From positions 1 through 5,700 of the forward strand of contig JAAEZW010000138.1 of the NCBI GenBank assembly GCA_018222665.1: a DNA stretch of 5,700 bases. Reading direction: 5' to 3'. Every line of letters begins with the position of its first letter. Within the stretch, counting starts at the first letter, position 1. Position numbers and translations under genes: made by a program. The notes beneath the pieces were generated by a model. It did no database searches and had not been told where the DNA came from. It worked only from the letters and a program-made list of their open reading frames with translations. This document shows, piece by piece, positions 1 to 5,476 of the stretch. The stretch is from Paracoccaceae bacterium (GTDB lineage: Bacteria; Pseudomonadota; Alphaproteobacteria; Rhodobacterales; Rhodobacteraceae).

Positions 1-567
1 ATGTTGGGGGACAGCCTAACCCATGGGTATGGTTTGGTTCCTGAAAATGGACTTGTCCCGCAGCTGCAACGATATGTGAATTCCCAGCGTAAGGACGTGC
101 GTTTGATCAATGCAGGGGTGTCTGGGGACACAACCGCAGGGGGCTTGGAACGTGTTGCATGGTCAATTGAACCGGGATTGGATGCGGCGGTTGTTGCGTT
201 GGGCGGTAACGATGTGCTGCGTGGAATTGCCCCCGAAGTCGTCCGCGCGAACTTGATTGGCATTTTGGACGAATTGCAGAAGGCCCAAGTTGCCCTTTTG
301 GTGGTGGGCACCCATGCCCCCAACAATTATGGCCCCGATTACAAACAGCAATTTGACGACATCTTTCCTGAGTTGGCGGAGAAATACGGAGCGCTGTATA
401 TCCCCAGTTTTTTTGAGCCGTTCATCACCGACGGCCAATTGAATGAAAGTGCGTCCCAGTATTTTCAACCAGATGGCATTCATCCCAACGCCACAGGCGT
501 GAAAATGGTCGTAGAATCAGTTGGACCAATTTTTATGGAAATGATCACGCAGGCGGCCCCAAACTAA
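1..567 (+). CDS. SGNH/GDSL-family arylesterase (TesA-like lysophospholipase/thioesterase), 5' end outside window
   Basis: This is the C-terminal 188 residues of an SGNH hydrolase, a serine esterase family that cleaves acyl esters and thioesters and is usually exported to the periplasm. All four SGNH blocks are visible, numbered from the first base of the window: GDSL with nucleophile Ser5, Gly42 in NAGVSGDTT, Asn70 in the block LGGND, and the Asp158/His161 pair in PDGIHPN. The ATG at position 1 encodes the Met just before LGDSL. TesA-type proteins have a signal peptide and first beta strand before this motif, so the real start is very probably upstream of the window and the gene is partial here. 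The stop is TAA at 565-567. Substrate preference cannot be told from the sequence. Family assignment is secure; arylesterase versus thioesterase/lysophospholipase is inferred. Confidence 0.9.
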   Translation: MLGDSLTHGYGLVPENGLVPQLQRYVNSQRKDVRLINAGVSGDTTAGGLERVAWSIEPGLDAAVVALGGNDVLRGIAPEVVRANLIGILDELQKAQVALLVVGTHAPNNYGPDYKQQFDDIFPELAEKYGALYIPSFFEPFITDGQLNESASQYFQPDGIHPNATGVKMVVESVGPIFMEMITQAAPN

Positions 568-684
568 GCCGTACTTGGCGCAACACTCAAAACCTATCCT
601 GTTGCTCCACTATATAGACTTTGTGCTGTATTCATCCCGCGCCCAAATGCAGGCATTCTATAGCGGCATCCAGTGGATGCGTCG

Positions 685-742
685 CGAGTATATTTTTGTG
701 TTTGCAGGTAACGAGTATGCGCATCGCGCATTTGACGAGTAT
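685..742 (+). repeat. Three short direct repeats CGAGTAT
   Basis: CGAGTAT occurs at 685-691, 712-718 and 736-742, the last two as ACGAGTAT. Starts are 27 and 24 bases apart. TTGCAGG also occurs twice nearby. They lie inside the hairpin-rich intergenic stretch. All three are in the same reading frame, where GAG TAT would encode Glu-Tyr, so a degraded or small coding sequence is an alternative to an RNA or binding-site explanation. The repeats are short enough that chance cannot be excluded. Confidence 0.35.
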
Positions 743-750
743 TGCAGGGA

Positions 751-778
751 AAAGAGGGTTTCGGCCCTCTTTTTCTTT
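751..778 (+). terminator. Rho-independent terminator
   Basis: An 8-bp stem AAAGAGGG (751-758) pairs with CCCTCTTT (765-772) around the six-base loop TTTCGG, and the run TTTTCTTT closes it at 771-778. The T-tract lies on the + strand side, so it ends rightward transcription: either the arylesterase transcript, about 190 bases after its stop, or a small RNA. It lies only about 50 bases before the nitrilase-like gene, so it could also act as an attenuator for that gene. Confidence 0.8.
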
Positions 779-820
779 GGCGAATGGTGCGGATCGCGGT
801 AGCCTGTCCAAAAAATGGTC

Positions 821-825
821 GAGGA
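821..825 (+). promoter_or_regulatory. Ribosome binding site deciding the nitrilase start
   Basis: GAGGA ends four bases before the ATG at 830. It lies inside the alternative ORF that starts at ATG 815, so it favours 830. The earlier ATG has only an A-rich stretch before it. Confidence 0.5.
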
Positions 826-829
826 CATC

Positions 830-1717
830 ATGCGTATTGCAACGGCGGCTTATCCCATCACTTGGTTAAATTCTTGGGATGCATATGAACAAAAACTAGA
901 GAGCTGGGTCGCAGACGCTGCTGATCACGGGGCCGAGTTTTTAGTTTTTCCTGAATATGCATCGATGGAGCTTTCATCGCTTGCAGGAGAGGAAAGTGCC
1001 GCAAAAATGGAAACCGCGCTGTCATCGGTTTCAGATGTATTCGATCGGATTTGCGAGACATATGCGAAACTTGCAAAACGATATGGCGTCCACATTTTAT
1101 CAGGCAGCGCGCCTGTGTGGGACGATGGCCGGTATGTGAACCGTTTGGGTGTTTTTGATCCCAGTGGCGCCTATATCCTGCAGGATAAACAAATCATGAC
1201 CCGTTTTGAGCGTGAAGAATGGTGCGTTGAACATGGAAATCCAATGAACGTTATCGAAACGGATTTGGGGCGATTTGGTATTTTAATCTGTTATGACAGT
1301 GAGTTTCCGAAATTGGGCCGCGCGTTAAAGGATGTGGATGTGCTTTTGGTGCCATCCTGCACCGAAGCGATGCATGGATATTGGCGCGTTCGCATTGGTG
1401 CAATGGCGCGCGCGTTGGAAAATCAATGTGTATCTGTCATGTCATCCCTGCTTAGCAATGAGGCCCGCTTTAACGGAGTGGACGAGGCAACGGGAACGGG
1501 CGGGGTTTTTGGCCCCCCTGATCGTGGGTTTCCCGCCGATGGCGTACTGGCCTTGGGTGAAATTGGAACGCCCGGATGGACCTATTGCGACATCGATCTG
1601 GATGCGATCAAAGCGGTACGCAAAGACGGCGTTGTTTTGAACCGAACCCACTGGAGCGAACAAGATATGCGTGATCTATCTGTCCCTGTTGCCACAGTTT
1701 CCAATGAATCCTCTTGA
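830..1717 (+). CDS. Carbon-nitrogen hydrolase, nitrilase superfamily, Rim1-like subgroup
   Basis: This 295-residue protein belongs to the nitrilase superfamily, cytoplasmic thiol enzymes that hydrolyse amide or nitrile C-N bonds. The Glu-Lys-Cys triad is intact: Glu42 in VFPEY, Lys120 in QDKQIMTRFE and Cys154 in ICYDSEFP. The stretch MTRFEREEW, followed by CYDSEFP, VPSCTEA, GYWRVRIGAMARALENQC and a late GFPADG, matches the pattern I know from the Rim1-like subgroup rather than aliphatic nitrilases or omega-amidases. The natural substrate of that subgroup is not established to my knowledge. Some relatives carry an N-terminal GNAT acetyltransferase domain; none is present here. The start at 830 gives MRIATAAYPI, the normal N-terminal strand of the fold, and has GAGGA upstream. 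ATG 815 would add five residues (MVEDI). There is no signal peptide. The gene ends 75 bases before infA and is probably transcribed separately from it. Confidence 0.88.
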   Translation: MRIATAAYPITWLNSWDAYEQKLESWVADAADHGAEFLVFPEYASMELSSLAGEESAAKMETALSSVSDVFDRICETYAKLAKRYGVHILSGSAPVWDDGRYVNRLGVFDPSGAYILQDKQIMTRFEREEWCVEHGNPMNVIETDLGRFGILICYDSEFPKLGRALKDVDVLLVPSCTEAMHGYWRVRIGAMARALENQCVSVMSSLLSNEARFNGVDEATGTGGVFGPPDRGFPADGVLALGEIGTPGWTYCDIDLDAIKAVRKDGVVLNRTHWSEQDMRDLSVPVATVSNESS

Positions 1718-1727
1718 AAATTTTCAA
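1714..1727. repeat. 14-bp perfect palindrome at the nitrilase stop
   Basis: TTGAAAATTTTCAA is perfectly self-complementary and includes the TGA stop of the nitrilase-like gene. It sits just upstream of the putative infA -35 region. It is AT-rich, without a GC stem, so it is a poor terminator. It could be a protein-binding dyad or chance. Confidence 0.4.
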
Positions 1728-1732
1728 AAATA

Positions 1733-1761
1733 GATACATTTAGCGCCAGGCGCGATATACT
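1733..1761 (+). promoter_or_regulatory. Putative sigma-70 promoter of the infA-maf-rng unit
   Basis: The -10 candidate TATACT (1756-1761) matches the consensus at five of six positions. GATACA (1733-1738), 17 bases upstream, is a weak -35 matching only the last three bases. The spacer contains GCGCC-A-GGCGC (1743-1753), a tight inverted repeat between the two boxes, where a bound protein could block the promoter. Transcription would begin near 1768, giving a leader of about 25 bases before infA. Confidence 0.4.
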
Positions 1762-1782
1762 GCGCACCACGTAACAATATGT

Positions 1783-1787
1783 AGGAG
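1783..1787 (+). promoter_or_regulatory. Strong ribosome binding site of infA
   Basis: AGGAG lies five bases before the infA ATG. It is the clearest Shine-Dalgarno sequence in the window and fits a highly expressed translation factor. Confidence 0.8.
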
Positions 1788-1792
1788 AGACT

Positions 1793-2011
1793 ATGGCCAA
1801 GGAAGAATTGCTCGAATTTCCAGGTGTCGTTAAGGAACTCTTGCCAAATGCGACGTTTCTGGTCGAGCTTGAAAATGGCCATGAGATCAACGCACATATG
1901 GCAGGAAAAATGCGCAAAAACCGTATTCGGGTTTTGGCAGGCGACCGCGTTCAGGTGGAAATGACACCCTATGACCTGACCAAAGGTCGGATCAATTATC
2001 GTTTCAAGTAA
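1793..2011 (+). CDS. infA: Translation initiation factor IF-1
   Basis: The 72-residue product is full-length IF-1, a single S1-type OB-fold protein that binds the A site of the 30S subunit during initiation and works with IF-2 and IF-3. The hallmark segments are all present: MAKEE, then [45 protein letters not shown], and the end [14 protein letters not shown]. The start is fixed by the AGGAG site and by the conserved N-terminus. Only 75 bases separate it from the preceding hydrolase gene, but a promoter and strong ribosome binding site lie in that gap. The TAA stop is directly followed by the GTG start of maf, so infA leads a translationally coupled unit. Identity is certain. Confidence 0.98.
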   Translation: MAKEELLEFPGVVKELLPNATFLVELENGHEINAHMAGKMRKNRIRVLAGDRVQVEMTPYDLTKGRINYRFK

Positions 2012-2587
2012 GTGAAACTTGTTCTTGGATCAGGCAGCCCGCGGCGAAAAGAGCTGTTGGGGCAACTTGGTGTGCATATCGATGATGTGCGCCCGCCTGA
2101 TGTGGACGAAACCCCACTGGCTGGGGAACTACCGCGTAATTATTGCAATCGTGTGACACGATCAAAAGTGGACGCCATCACACTAGGCGCGGATGAGGTT
2201 GCCTTGTGCGGCGACACGACAGTTGCGCTTGGCCGTCAGATTTTGGGCAAACCCTCTGATGCGGATGAAGCACGCGCATTTTTGCAAAAAATGTCAGGTC
2301 GTCGCCATCGTGTTATCACGTCAGTTGCTGTGAAAAAGGCCGACACGATCTGGCAGAAGGATTGCGTTAGTATCGTCAAAATGAAGGTGCTTAGCGCCGC
2401 AGAGATTGACGCCTATCTTTCCACAGGCGATTGGAAGGGCAAAGCAGGCGGATATGGTATCCAAGGTCCCGCAGGGGCGTTTGTGCCATGGATCAGCGGA
2501 TCCTATTCTGCAATCATGGGTTTGCCTGTGGCGGAAACCTATGCGCTGTTAAAGGCGGCTGGCATTTCAACATTCGGAGCGACATGA
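2012..2587 (+). CDS. maf: Maf-family nucleoside triphosphate pyrophosphatase (YhdE-type, probably dTTP/UTP-specific)
   Basis: The 191-residue protein is a Maf-type house-cleaning enzyme that hydrolyses non-canonical or surplus nucleoside triphosphates to the monophosphate and pyrophosphate in the cytoplasm. Visible motifs are the phosphate-binding [10 protein letters not shown] (residues 7-16), PDVDET (29-34), the catalytic Asp68 in [17 protein letters not shown] (79-87), and [13 protein letters not shown] (146-158) followed by [10 protein letters not shown]. The SPRR and GYxIQGxA forms are those of the YhdE subgroup, which acts on dTTP and UTP, rather than of YceF; this specificity is inferred. 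The start is a GTG with no base between it and the infA TAA, and no good Shine-Dalgarno sequence is visible. Translation probably depends on ribosomes finishing infA. Maf proteins have also been linked to septum inhibition. The 3' end overlaps the next gene. Confidence 0.95.
   Translation: MKLVLGSGSPRRKELLGQLGVHIDDVRPPDVDETPLAGELPRNYCNRVTRSKVDAITLGADEVALCGDTTVALGRQILGKPSDADEARAFLQKMSGRRHRVITSVAVKKADTIWQKDCVSIVKMKVLSAAEIDAYLSTGDWKGKAGGYGIQGPAGAFVPWISGSYSAIMGLPVAETYALLKAAGISTFGAT
2576..2579 (+). promoter_or_regulatory. Ribosome binding site deciding the RNase E/G start
   Basis: GGAG lies inside the end of maf. It is seven bases before ATG 2587 but only four before ATG 2584, so the second ATG is better placed. 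The ATGATG at 2584-2589 makes both starts possible. Confidence 0.5.
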
Positions 2588-3591
2588 TGAAAGGACGTCA
2601 AATCCTTCTGGATCATATGGACGAGCGTCAGGCGGCCGCACTTGTTGAGGATGGCAAGCTGCAGGATTTGTTTTTGGAAACAGATTTGCCCGCACCGGGA
2701 ACGGTTTATCGTGCTGTCGCGGATCGCCCCGTAAAGGGGCAGGGGGGCATGTTTTTGAAAACCCCAGATGGCCCCGCGTTTTTGCGTCAGGTCAAAGGAT
2801 TAGCGCCGGGTCAGACCCTATTGGTGCAGGTCAGCGGTTTTGCAGAAGCGGGCAAGGCCATTCCAGTGACGTCTAAGCTTTTGTTCAAAAGCCGATATGT
2901 GATTTTGACGCCTGATGCGCCTGGCTTGAACATCTCCCGCAGTATCAAGGATGATGATCGCCGTGATGCCCTGCTCCAGATTATCCGTGAAGGCTTGGAC
3001 CCATTTGAATATGGTATGATCCTACGGTCCAGCTGTGCTGATGCGGATGATGATGACATTTTGGACGATGCGCAAAACATGCTGGGTCTTGCCAGTGCCG
3101 TTATGGCCGATCAGGATGGGGCGCCAGAGCTGTTGGTTGAGGCGGATAACCCCCACACATTAGGCTGGCGTGAATGGACAGCCCCCGCTGATATTGTGAC
3201 CGAAGCAGGGTGTTTTGAAACGCATGGCGTTTTGGACATGATTGAGGATTTGAAATCCCCCGCCGTGCGCATTGATGGCGGGCATTATTACGTGGAACCC
3301 ACGCGTGCCTTTGTAACGGTCGATGTGAATACGGGCAAAGATACCTCGCCCGCTGCGGGTATTAAGGCGAATATTGCCATGGCCCGCGATTTACCGCGCC
3401 AATTGCGGTTACGCGGTTTGGGCGGCCAGATCGTGATTGACCCCGCCCCAATGCCCAAGAAGGATCGCAAGACAGTGGAAAGCGCCCTTAAGGCCGCGCT
3501 GCGCAAAGATTCTGTGGAAACGAATTTTGTTGGTTGGACAACCATGGGCCTGATCGAGCTGCAACGCGCAAGGGTGCGTGTTCCGTTCTAG
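2587..3591 (+). CDS. Short RNase E/G-family ribonuclease
   Basis: The 334-residue product belongs to the RNase E/G family, endoribonucleases that process rRNA and mRNA. An S1-like domain spans roughly residues 34-118 (APGTVYRAV... ILTPDAPGLNISRSI). A middle region with IREGLDPFEYGMILRSS corresponds to the RNase H-like/5'-sensor part. The catalytic domain keeps both metal-binding aspartates: Asp246 in FVTVDVNTGKD and Asp285 in GGQIVIDPAPMPKKDR, spaced as in RNase E. The protein stops soon after GLIELQRARVRVPF, where RNase E and G continue into the CPxC zinc-link and a small dimer domain. It is therefore shorter than E. coli RNase G (489 residues) and lacks the zinc-link cysteines. Short forms beside infA and maf are, as far as I recall, typical of Rhodobacterales, so this is probably a lineage form rather than a broken gene. 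The chosen ATG overlaps the maf TGA by one base; ATG 2584 would add one Met. A yacG gene often follows in relatives; there is no room for it here. Confidence 0.9.
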   Translation: MKGRQILLDHMDERQAAALVEDGKLQDLFLETDLPAPGTVYRAVADRPVKGQGGMFLKTPDGPAFLRQVKGLAPGQTLLVQVSGFAEAGKAIPVTSKLLFKSRYVILTPDAPGLNISRSIKDDDRRDALLQIIREGLDPFEYGMILRSSCADADDDDILDDAQNMLGLASAVMADQDGAPELLVEADNPHTLGWREWTAPADIVTEAGCFETHGVLDMIEDLKSPAVRIDGGHYYVEPTRAFVTVDVNTGKDTSPAAGIKANIAMARDLPRQLRLRGLGGQIVIDPAPMPKKDRKTVESALKAALRKDSVETNFVGWTTMGLIELQRARVRVPF

Positions 3592-3620
3592 CAAGCGTTG
3601 TTGTAAGTATTTTAAGAATT

Positions 3621-3647
3621 CGACACGCGAACAGTGTTCGCGTGTCG
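3621..3647. terminator. Probable bidirectional terminator between convergent genes
   Basis: A 27-base inverted repeat has 13-base perfectly complementary arms (CGACACGCGAACA and its complement) around one central base. As RNA it would form an 11-bp stem with a five-base loop. It lies 30 bases after the RNase stop and 36 bases after the leuA stop on the other strand. Neither side has a clean U-tract: the + side continues with TATAAG and the - side with AATTCTTAAAAT, which is the more T-rich. Termination in both directions is the natural reading, but transcript protection or a protein-binding dyad is possible. Confidence 0.6.
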
Positions 3648-3682
3648 TATAAGTCTGAAAACAAAAGCTGCTGTAGCCTAGA

Positions 3683-5251
3683 TTAAGACACGTCTTTCCA
3701 ATTCACTTCACGCTGGTCTTCGCCCAGACGACCACGGCGGACGTATAGGCGGTTTAGCGCATTGAGATAGGCTTTGGCGCTTGCCACAACGGTATCTGTG
3801 TCGGCCGATTGGCCCGTGGCGATATTTCCGTCCTCTTCCATGCGGACGCTGACGGTGGCTTGGGCGTCTGTGCCTTCGGTCACGGCGTGAACTTGGTACA
3901 ACTGCAGGCGGGCTTTGTGTCCGTAGAGCGCCTTCACCGCGTTGAAGGTTGCGTCAACGGGTCCGTCACCTGTGGCGGTTGTTGATACTTCTTCCCCGCC
4001 GATGATCAATGTCATTTCTGCGGTTTGTGGTTCACCCGTTCCGCAGACCACGCGTAGTGATTTCAACGTAATGTGATCATTTTCCGCATCTTCGCCCGCA
4101 CGCATCAATGCAATTAGGTCTTCGTCATAGACCTCTTTCTTGCGATCTGCCAATTCTTTGAAACGGACAAATACATCCTTTAGCTGATTGTCGGCCAACA
4201 CATATCCCAAATCTTCCAATTTAGAGCGTAGGGCCGCACGGCCAGAGTGTTTGCCCATGACCAAGTTTGTCTCAGACAGGCCAACATCCTCGGGGCGCAT
4301 AATTTCGAATGTTTCAGCGTTTTTCAGCATGCCATCTTGGTGAATACCGCTTTCGTGGGCGAAGGCGTTTTTACCAACAATTGCTTTGTTAAACTGCACG
4401 GGGAAACCCGAAACCGATGCAACGCGGCGTGAAATATTCATGATCTTGGTTGTGTCGATACCTGTGAAATAGGGCATGATATCGCCGCGCACTTTCAATG
4501 CCATGACAACTTCTTCTAACGCCGTGTTGCCCGCGCGTTCGCCAAGCCCGTTGATGGTGCATTCGATTTGACGCGCACCACCTTCGACGGCTGCCAATGA
4601 GTTTGCCGTCGCCATGCCAAGGTCATTGTGACAATGCGTTGCAAAGATGATGTCATCCGCACCTGGAACCTTTTCAATCAACATGCGGATCAAATCGGCG
4701 CTTTCAACAGGGGCTGTATATCCCACGGTATCGGGGATGTTGATTGTTGTTGCACCTGCGTTGATCGCGATTTCGACAACGCGGCACAGATAGTCATGTT
4801 CAGTGCGTGTAGCGTCCATGGGTGACCATTGGATATTGTCACACAAATTGCGTGCATGGGTCACGGTTTCGTGAATACGCTCGGCCATTTGATCCTGATC
4901 CAGATTTGGGATCGCGCGGTGCAATGGCGATGTGCCGATAAATGTGTGGATGCGTGGGCGTTCCGAATTGCGCACGGCCTCCCAACAGCGGTCAATATCG
5001 CCGAAATTTGCACGGGCTAGGCCGCAAATTACGGAATTCTTACTGCGTTTTGCGATTTCGGATACGGCGCGAAAATCGCCCTCTGATGCGATGGGGAACC
5101 CTGCCTCGATAATATCAACGCCCATGTCGTCCAAAAGCTCGGCAATCTCAAGCTTTTCGTCATGCGTCATTGTTGCGCCTGGGGATTGTTCACCGTCGCG
5201 CAACGTCGTGTCAAAGATCACGATGCGGTCTTTGTTGTCGGATTGTGTCAT
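3683..5251 (-). CDS. leuA: 2-isopropylmalate synthase
   Basis: LeuA condenses acetyl-CoA with 2-ketoisovalerate, the committed step of leucine biosynthesis in the cytoplasm. The 522-residue length matches the bacterial type (E. coli has 523). The HMGL-like TIM barrel begins with IFDTTLRDGEQSPG, containing catalytic Arg18 and metal ligand Asp19. The other metal ligands are His206 and His208 in THCHNDLG and Asn242 in NGLGERAGNTALEE. A linker with HESGIHQDG and MGKHSGRAAL follows, and then, from about residue 390, the C-terminal regulatory domain that senses leucine (HITLKSLRVVCG... GDGPVDATFNAVKAL). Feedback inhibition by leucine is expected for the family. The start ATG has the weak site AGAGA six bases upstream and overlaps a short upstream ORF by ATGA. 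A leucine-rich leader peptide and long complementary segments precede it, indicating leucine-dependent control of expression. It converges on the RNase E/G gene, with a palindrome between them. Confidence 0.97.
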   Translation of the reverse strand: MTQSDNKDRIVIFDTTLRDGEQSPGATMTHDEKLEIAELLDDMGVDIIEAGFPIASEGDFRAVSEIAKRSKNSVICGLARANFGDIDRCWEAVRNSERPRIHTFIGTSPLHRAIPNLDQDQMAERIHETVTHARNLCDNIQWSPMDATRTEHDYLCRVVEIAINAGATTINIPDTVGYTAPVESADLIRMLIEKVPGADDIIFATHCHNDLGMATANSLAAVEGGARQIECTINGLGERAGNTALEEVVMALKVRGDIMPYFTGIDTTKIMNISRRVASVSGFPVQFNKAIVGKNAFAHESGIHQDGMLKNAETFEIMRPEDVGLSETNLVMGKHSGRAALRSKLEDLGYVLADNQLKDVFVRFKELADRKKEVYDEDLIALMRAGEDAENDHITLKSLRVVCGTGEPQTAEMTLIIGGEEVSTTATGDGPVDATFNAVKALYGHKARLQLYQVHAVTEGTDAQATVSVRMEEDGNIATGQSADTDTVVASAKAYLNALNRLYVRRGRLGEDQREVNWKDVS

Positions 5252-5289
5252 CTGAGTTCTCTTTTTCTATGTCTACTAAGCGGTGTCAT
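5248..5289 (-). CDS. Possible 13-codon upstream ORF overlapping leuA start
   Basis: ATG at 5289 opens a frame encoding MTPLSRHRKRELR and stops at TGA 5250-5248, which overlaps the leuA ATG as ATGA. Such an overlap would allow translational coupling. The only nearby purine-rich stretch at normal spacing is AAGAG, eight bases upstream, which is weak; the better AGAGGAG lies about 19 bases upstream, inside one of the leader's paired segments. The leader segment 5281-5273, which pairs with the leucine codons of the leader peptide, lies inside this ORF. Whether it is translated is unknown. Confidence 0.25.
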   Translation of the reverse strand: MTPLSRHRKRELR

Positions 5290-5358
5290 GTCGGTGCGCT
5301 CTTGTGTCTCCTCTGAGCGGACGCACCGGATATGGCACGCTCAGAGGCTGCTTAGTAG
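5273..5358 (-). promoter_or_regulatory. leuA leader: nested and interleaved pairing segments (attenuator-like)
   Basis: Read in the leuA direction, six segments form three perfect pairings: CTACTAAGC (5358-5350) with GCTTAGTAG (5281-5273), 9 bp; CCTCTGAGCG (5347-5338) with CGCTCAGAGG (5319-5310), 10 bp; and CGGTGCG (5328-5322) with CGCACCG (5298-5292), 7 bp. The 10-bp and 7-bp pairings interleave, so they either build an H-type pseudoknot (connecting loops of 9, 2 and 11 bases, sterically reasonable) or exclude each other. The 9-bp pairing closes the whole domain, and its 5' strand is exactly codons 22-24 of the leader peptide, CTA CTA AGC. The 10-bp segment starts in codon 25 and covers the leader stop codon. 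A ribosome waiting at the leucine codons would therefore mask both 5' strands. No U-tract follows any stem, so this is not a plain intrinsic terminator. I do not recognise it as a named riboswitch. Confidence 0.7.
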
Positions 5359-5421
5359 GAGGCCGAGCGCCAGTGGACCCAAACGGGTTTGACGCGATGA
5401 TATGGCACTAGAATTCAACAT
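5341..5421 (-). CDS. Leucine-rich leader peptide of leuA (attenuator peptide)
   Basis: A 26-residue ORF runs from ATG (5421-5419) to TGA (5343-5341), ending 89 bases before the leuA start. Its C-terminal half is LGPLALGLLLSSL: seven of the last 13 residues are leucine, and eight of all 26. The run CTC CTA CTA includes two tandem CTA codons, normally a rare leucine codon in alphaproteobacteria. This is the classic signature of an attenuation leader peptide whose ribosome stalls when charged leucyl-tRNA is scarce, comparable in principle to enterobacterial leuL. The peptide itself is not expected to have an enzymatic role. No Shine-Dalgarno sequence precedes the ATG, and the best promoter places the transcription start at or next to the A of that ATG. 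Codons 22-25 and the stop overlap two strands of the downstream folded region. The role is inferred from composition, position and structure together. Confidence 0.8.
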   Translation of the reverse strand: MLNSSAISSRQTRLGPLALGLLLSSL

Positions 5422-5428
5422 GTGTGCG

Positions 5429-5456
5429 ACTATAGCCAAGAAATTCGAAATGAAAA
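5429..5456 (-). promoter_or_regulatory. Putative leuA promoter (possibly giving a leaderless leader-peptide mRNA)
   Basis: On the - strand, TATAGT (5434-5429) matches the -10 consensus at five of six positions. TTTTCA (5456-5451) matches four of six -35 positions at a 16-base spacer. The expected transcription start is 5422 or 5421, the latter being the A of the leader-peptide ATG. Leaderless leader peptides are known from alphaproteobacterial trp attenuators (Sinorhizobium trpL). The -35 is weak, so the position is tentative. Confidence 0.45.
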
Positions 5457-5476
5457 GAGATGGAATTCACAAAATA

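Larger units (their letters stand above)
640..778 (+). ncRNA. Candidate structured small RNA or terminated leader (unidentified)
   Basis: Between the arylesterase stop and the nitrilase gene there is a run of short perfect hairpins ending in an intrinsic terminator. The hairpins are AATGC/GCATT (646-657), GCATCC-AGT-GGATGC (666-680) and ATGCGC-ATC-GCGCAT (717-731), followed by the terminator stem (751-772). The heptamer CGAGTAT recurs three times, at 685, 712 and 736. I could not match this to 6S, SRP, tmRNA or any tRNA, and no convincing promoter is visible upstream. It could be an independent small RNA, the 3' UTR of the arylesterase mRNA, or an attenuated leader of the downstream hydrolase gene. 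An ORF also runs through it (start TTG 575, stop at 802), but its C-terminus would be encoded by the terminator itself. Confidence 0.25.

Noticed and set aside
575..802. 75-codon + strand ORF starting with TTG between the arylesterase and nitrilase genes
   Set aside because: There is no ribosome binding site, no recognisable family, and its C-terminal part is encoded by the intrinsic terminator. The in-frame Glu-Tyr repeats are noted, but this is not enough to call a gene.
568..829. tRNA, 6S RNA, SRP RNA or tmRNA in the hairpin-rich gap
   Set aside because: There is no T-loop or CCA-end pattern, no SRP GGAA-tetraloop core and no long closing stem typical of 6S RNA.
2431..2586. N-terminal extension of the RNase E/G ORF into maf
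   Set aside because: The upstream part is an out-of-frame reading of the conserved end of Maf. The RNase E/G N-terminus and the GGAG site place the start at 2584 or 2587.
4932..5255. 107-codon + strand ORF antisense to the start of leuA
   Set aside because: leuA is unmistakable on the opposite strand and this frame only mirrors it.
5252..5421. SAM-II, SAM/SAH or another known alphaproteobacterial riboswitch upstream of leuA
   Set aside because: The pseudoknot-like pairing prompted this idea, but I see none of the conserved cores of those classes, and the leucine codon run explains the region better.
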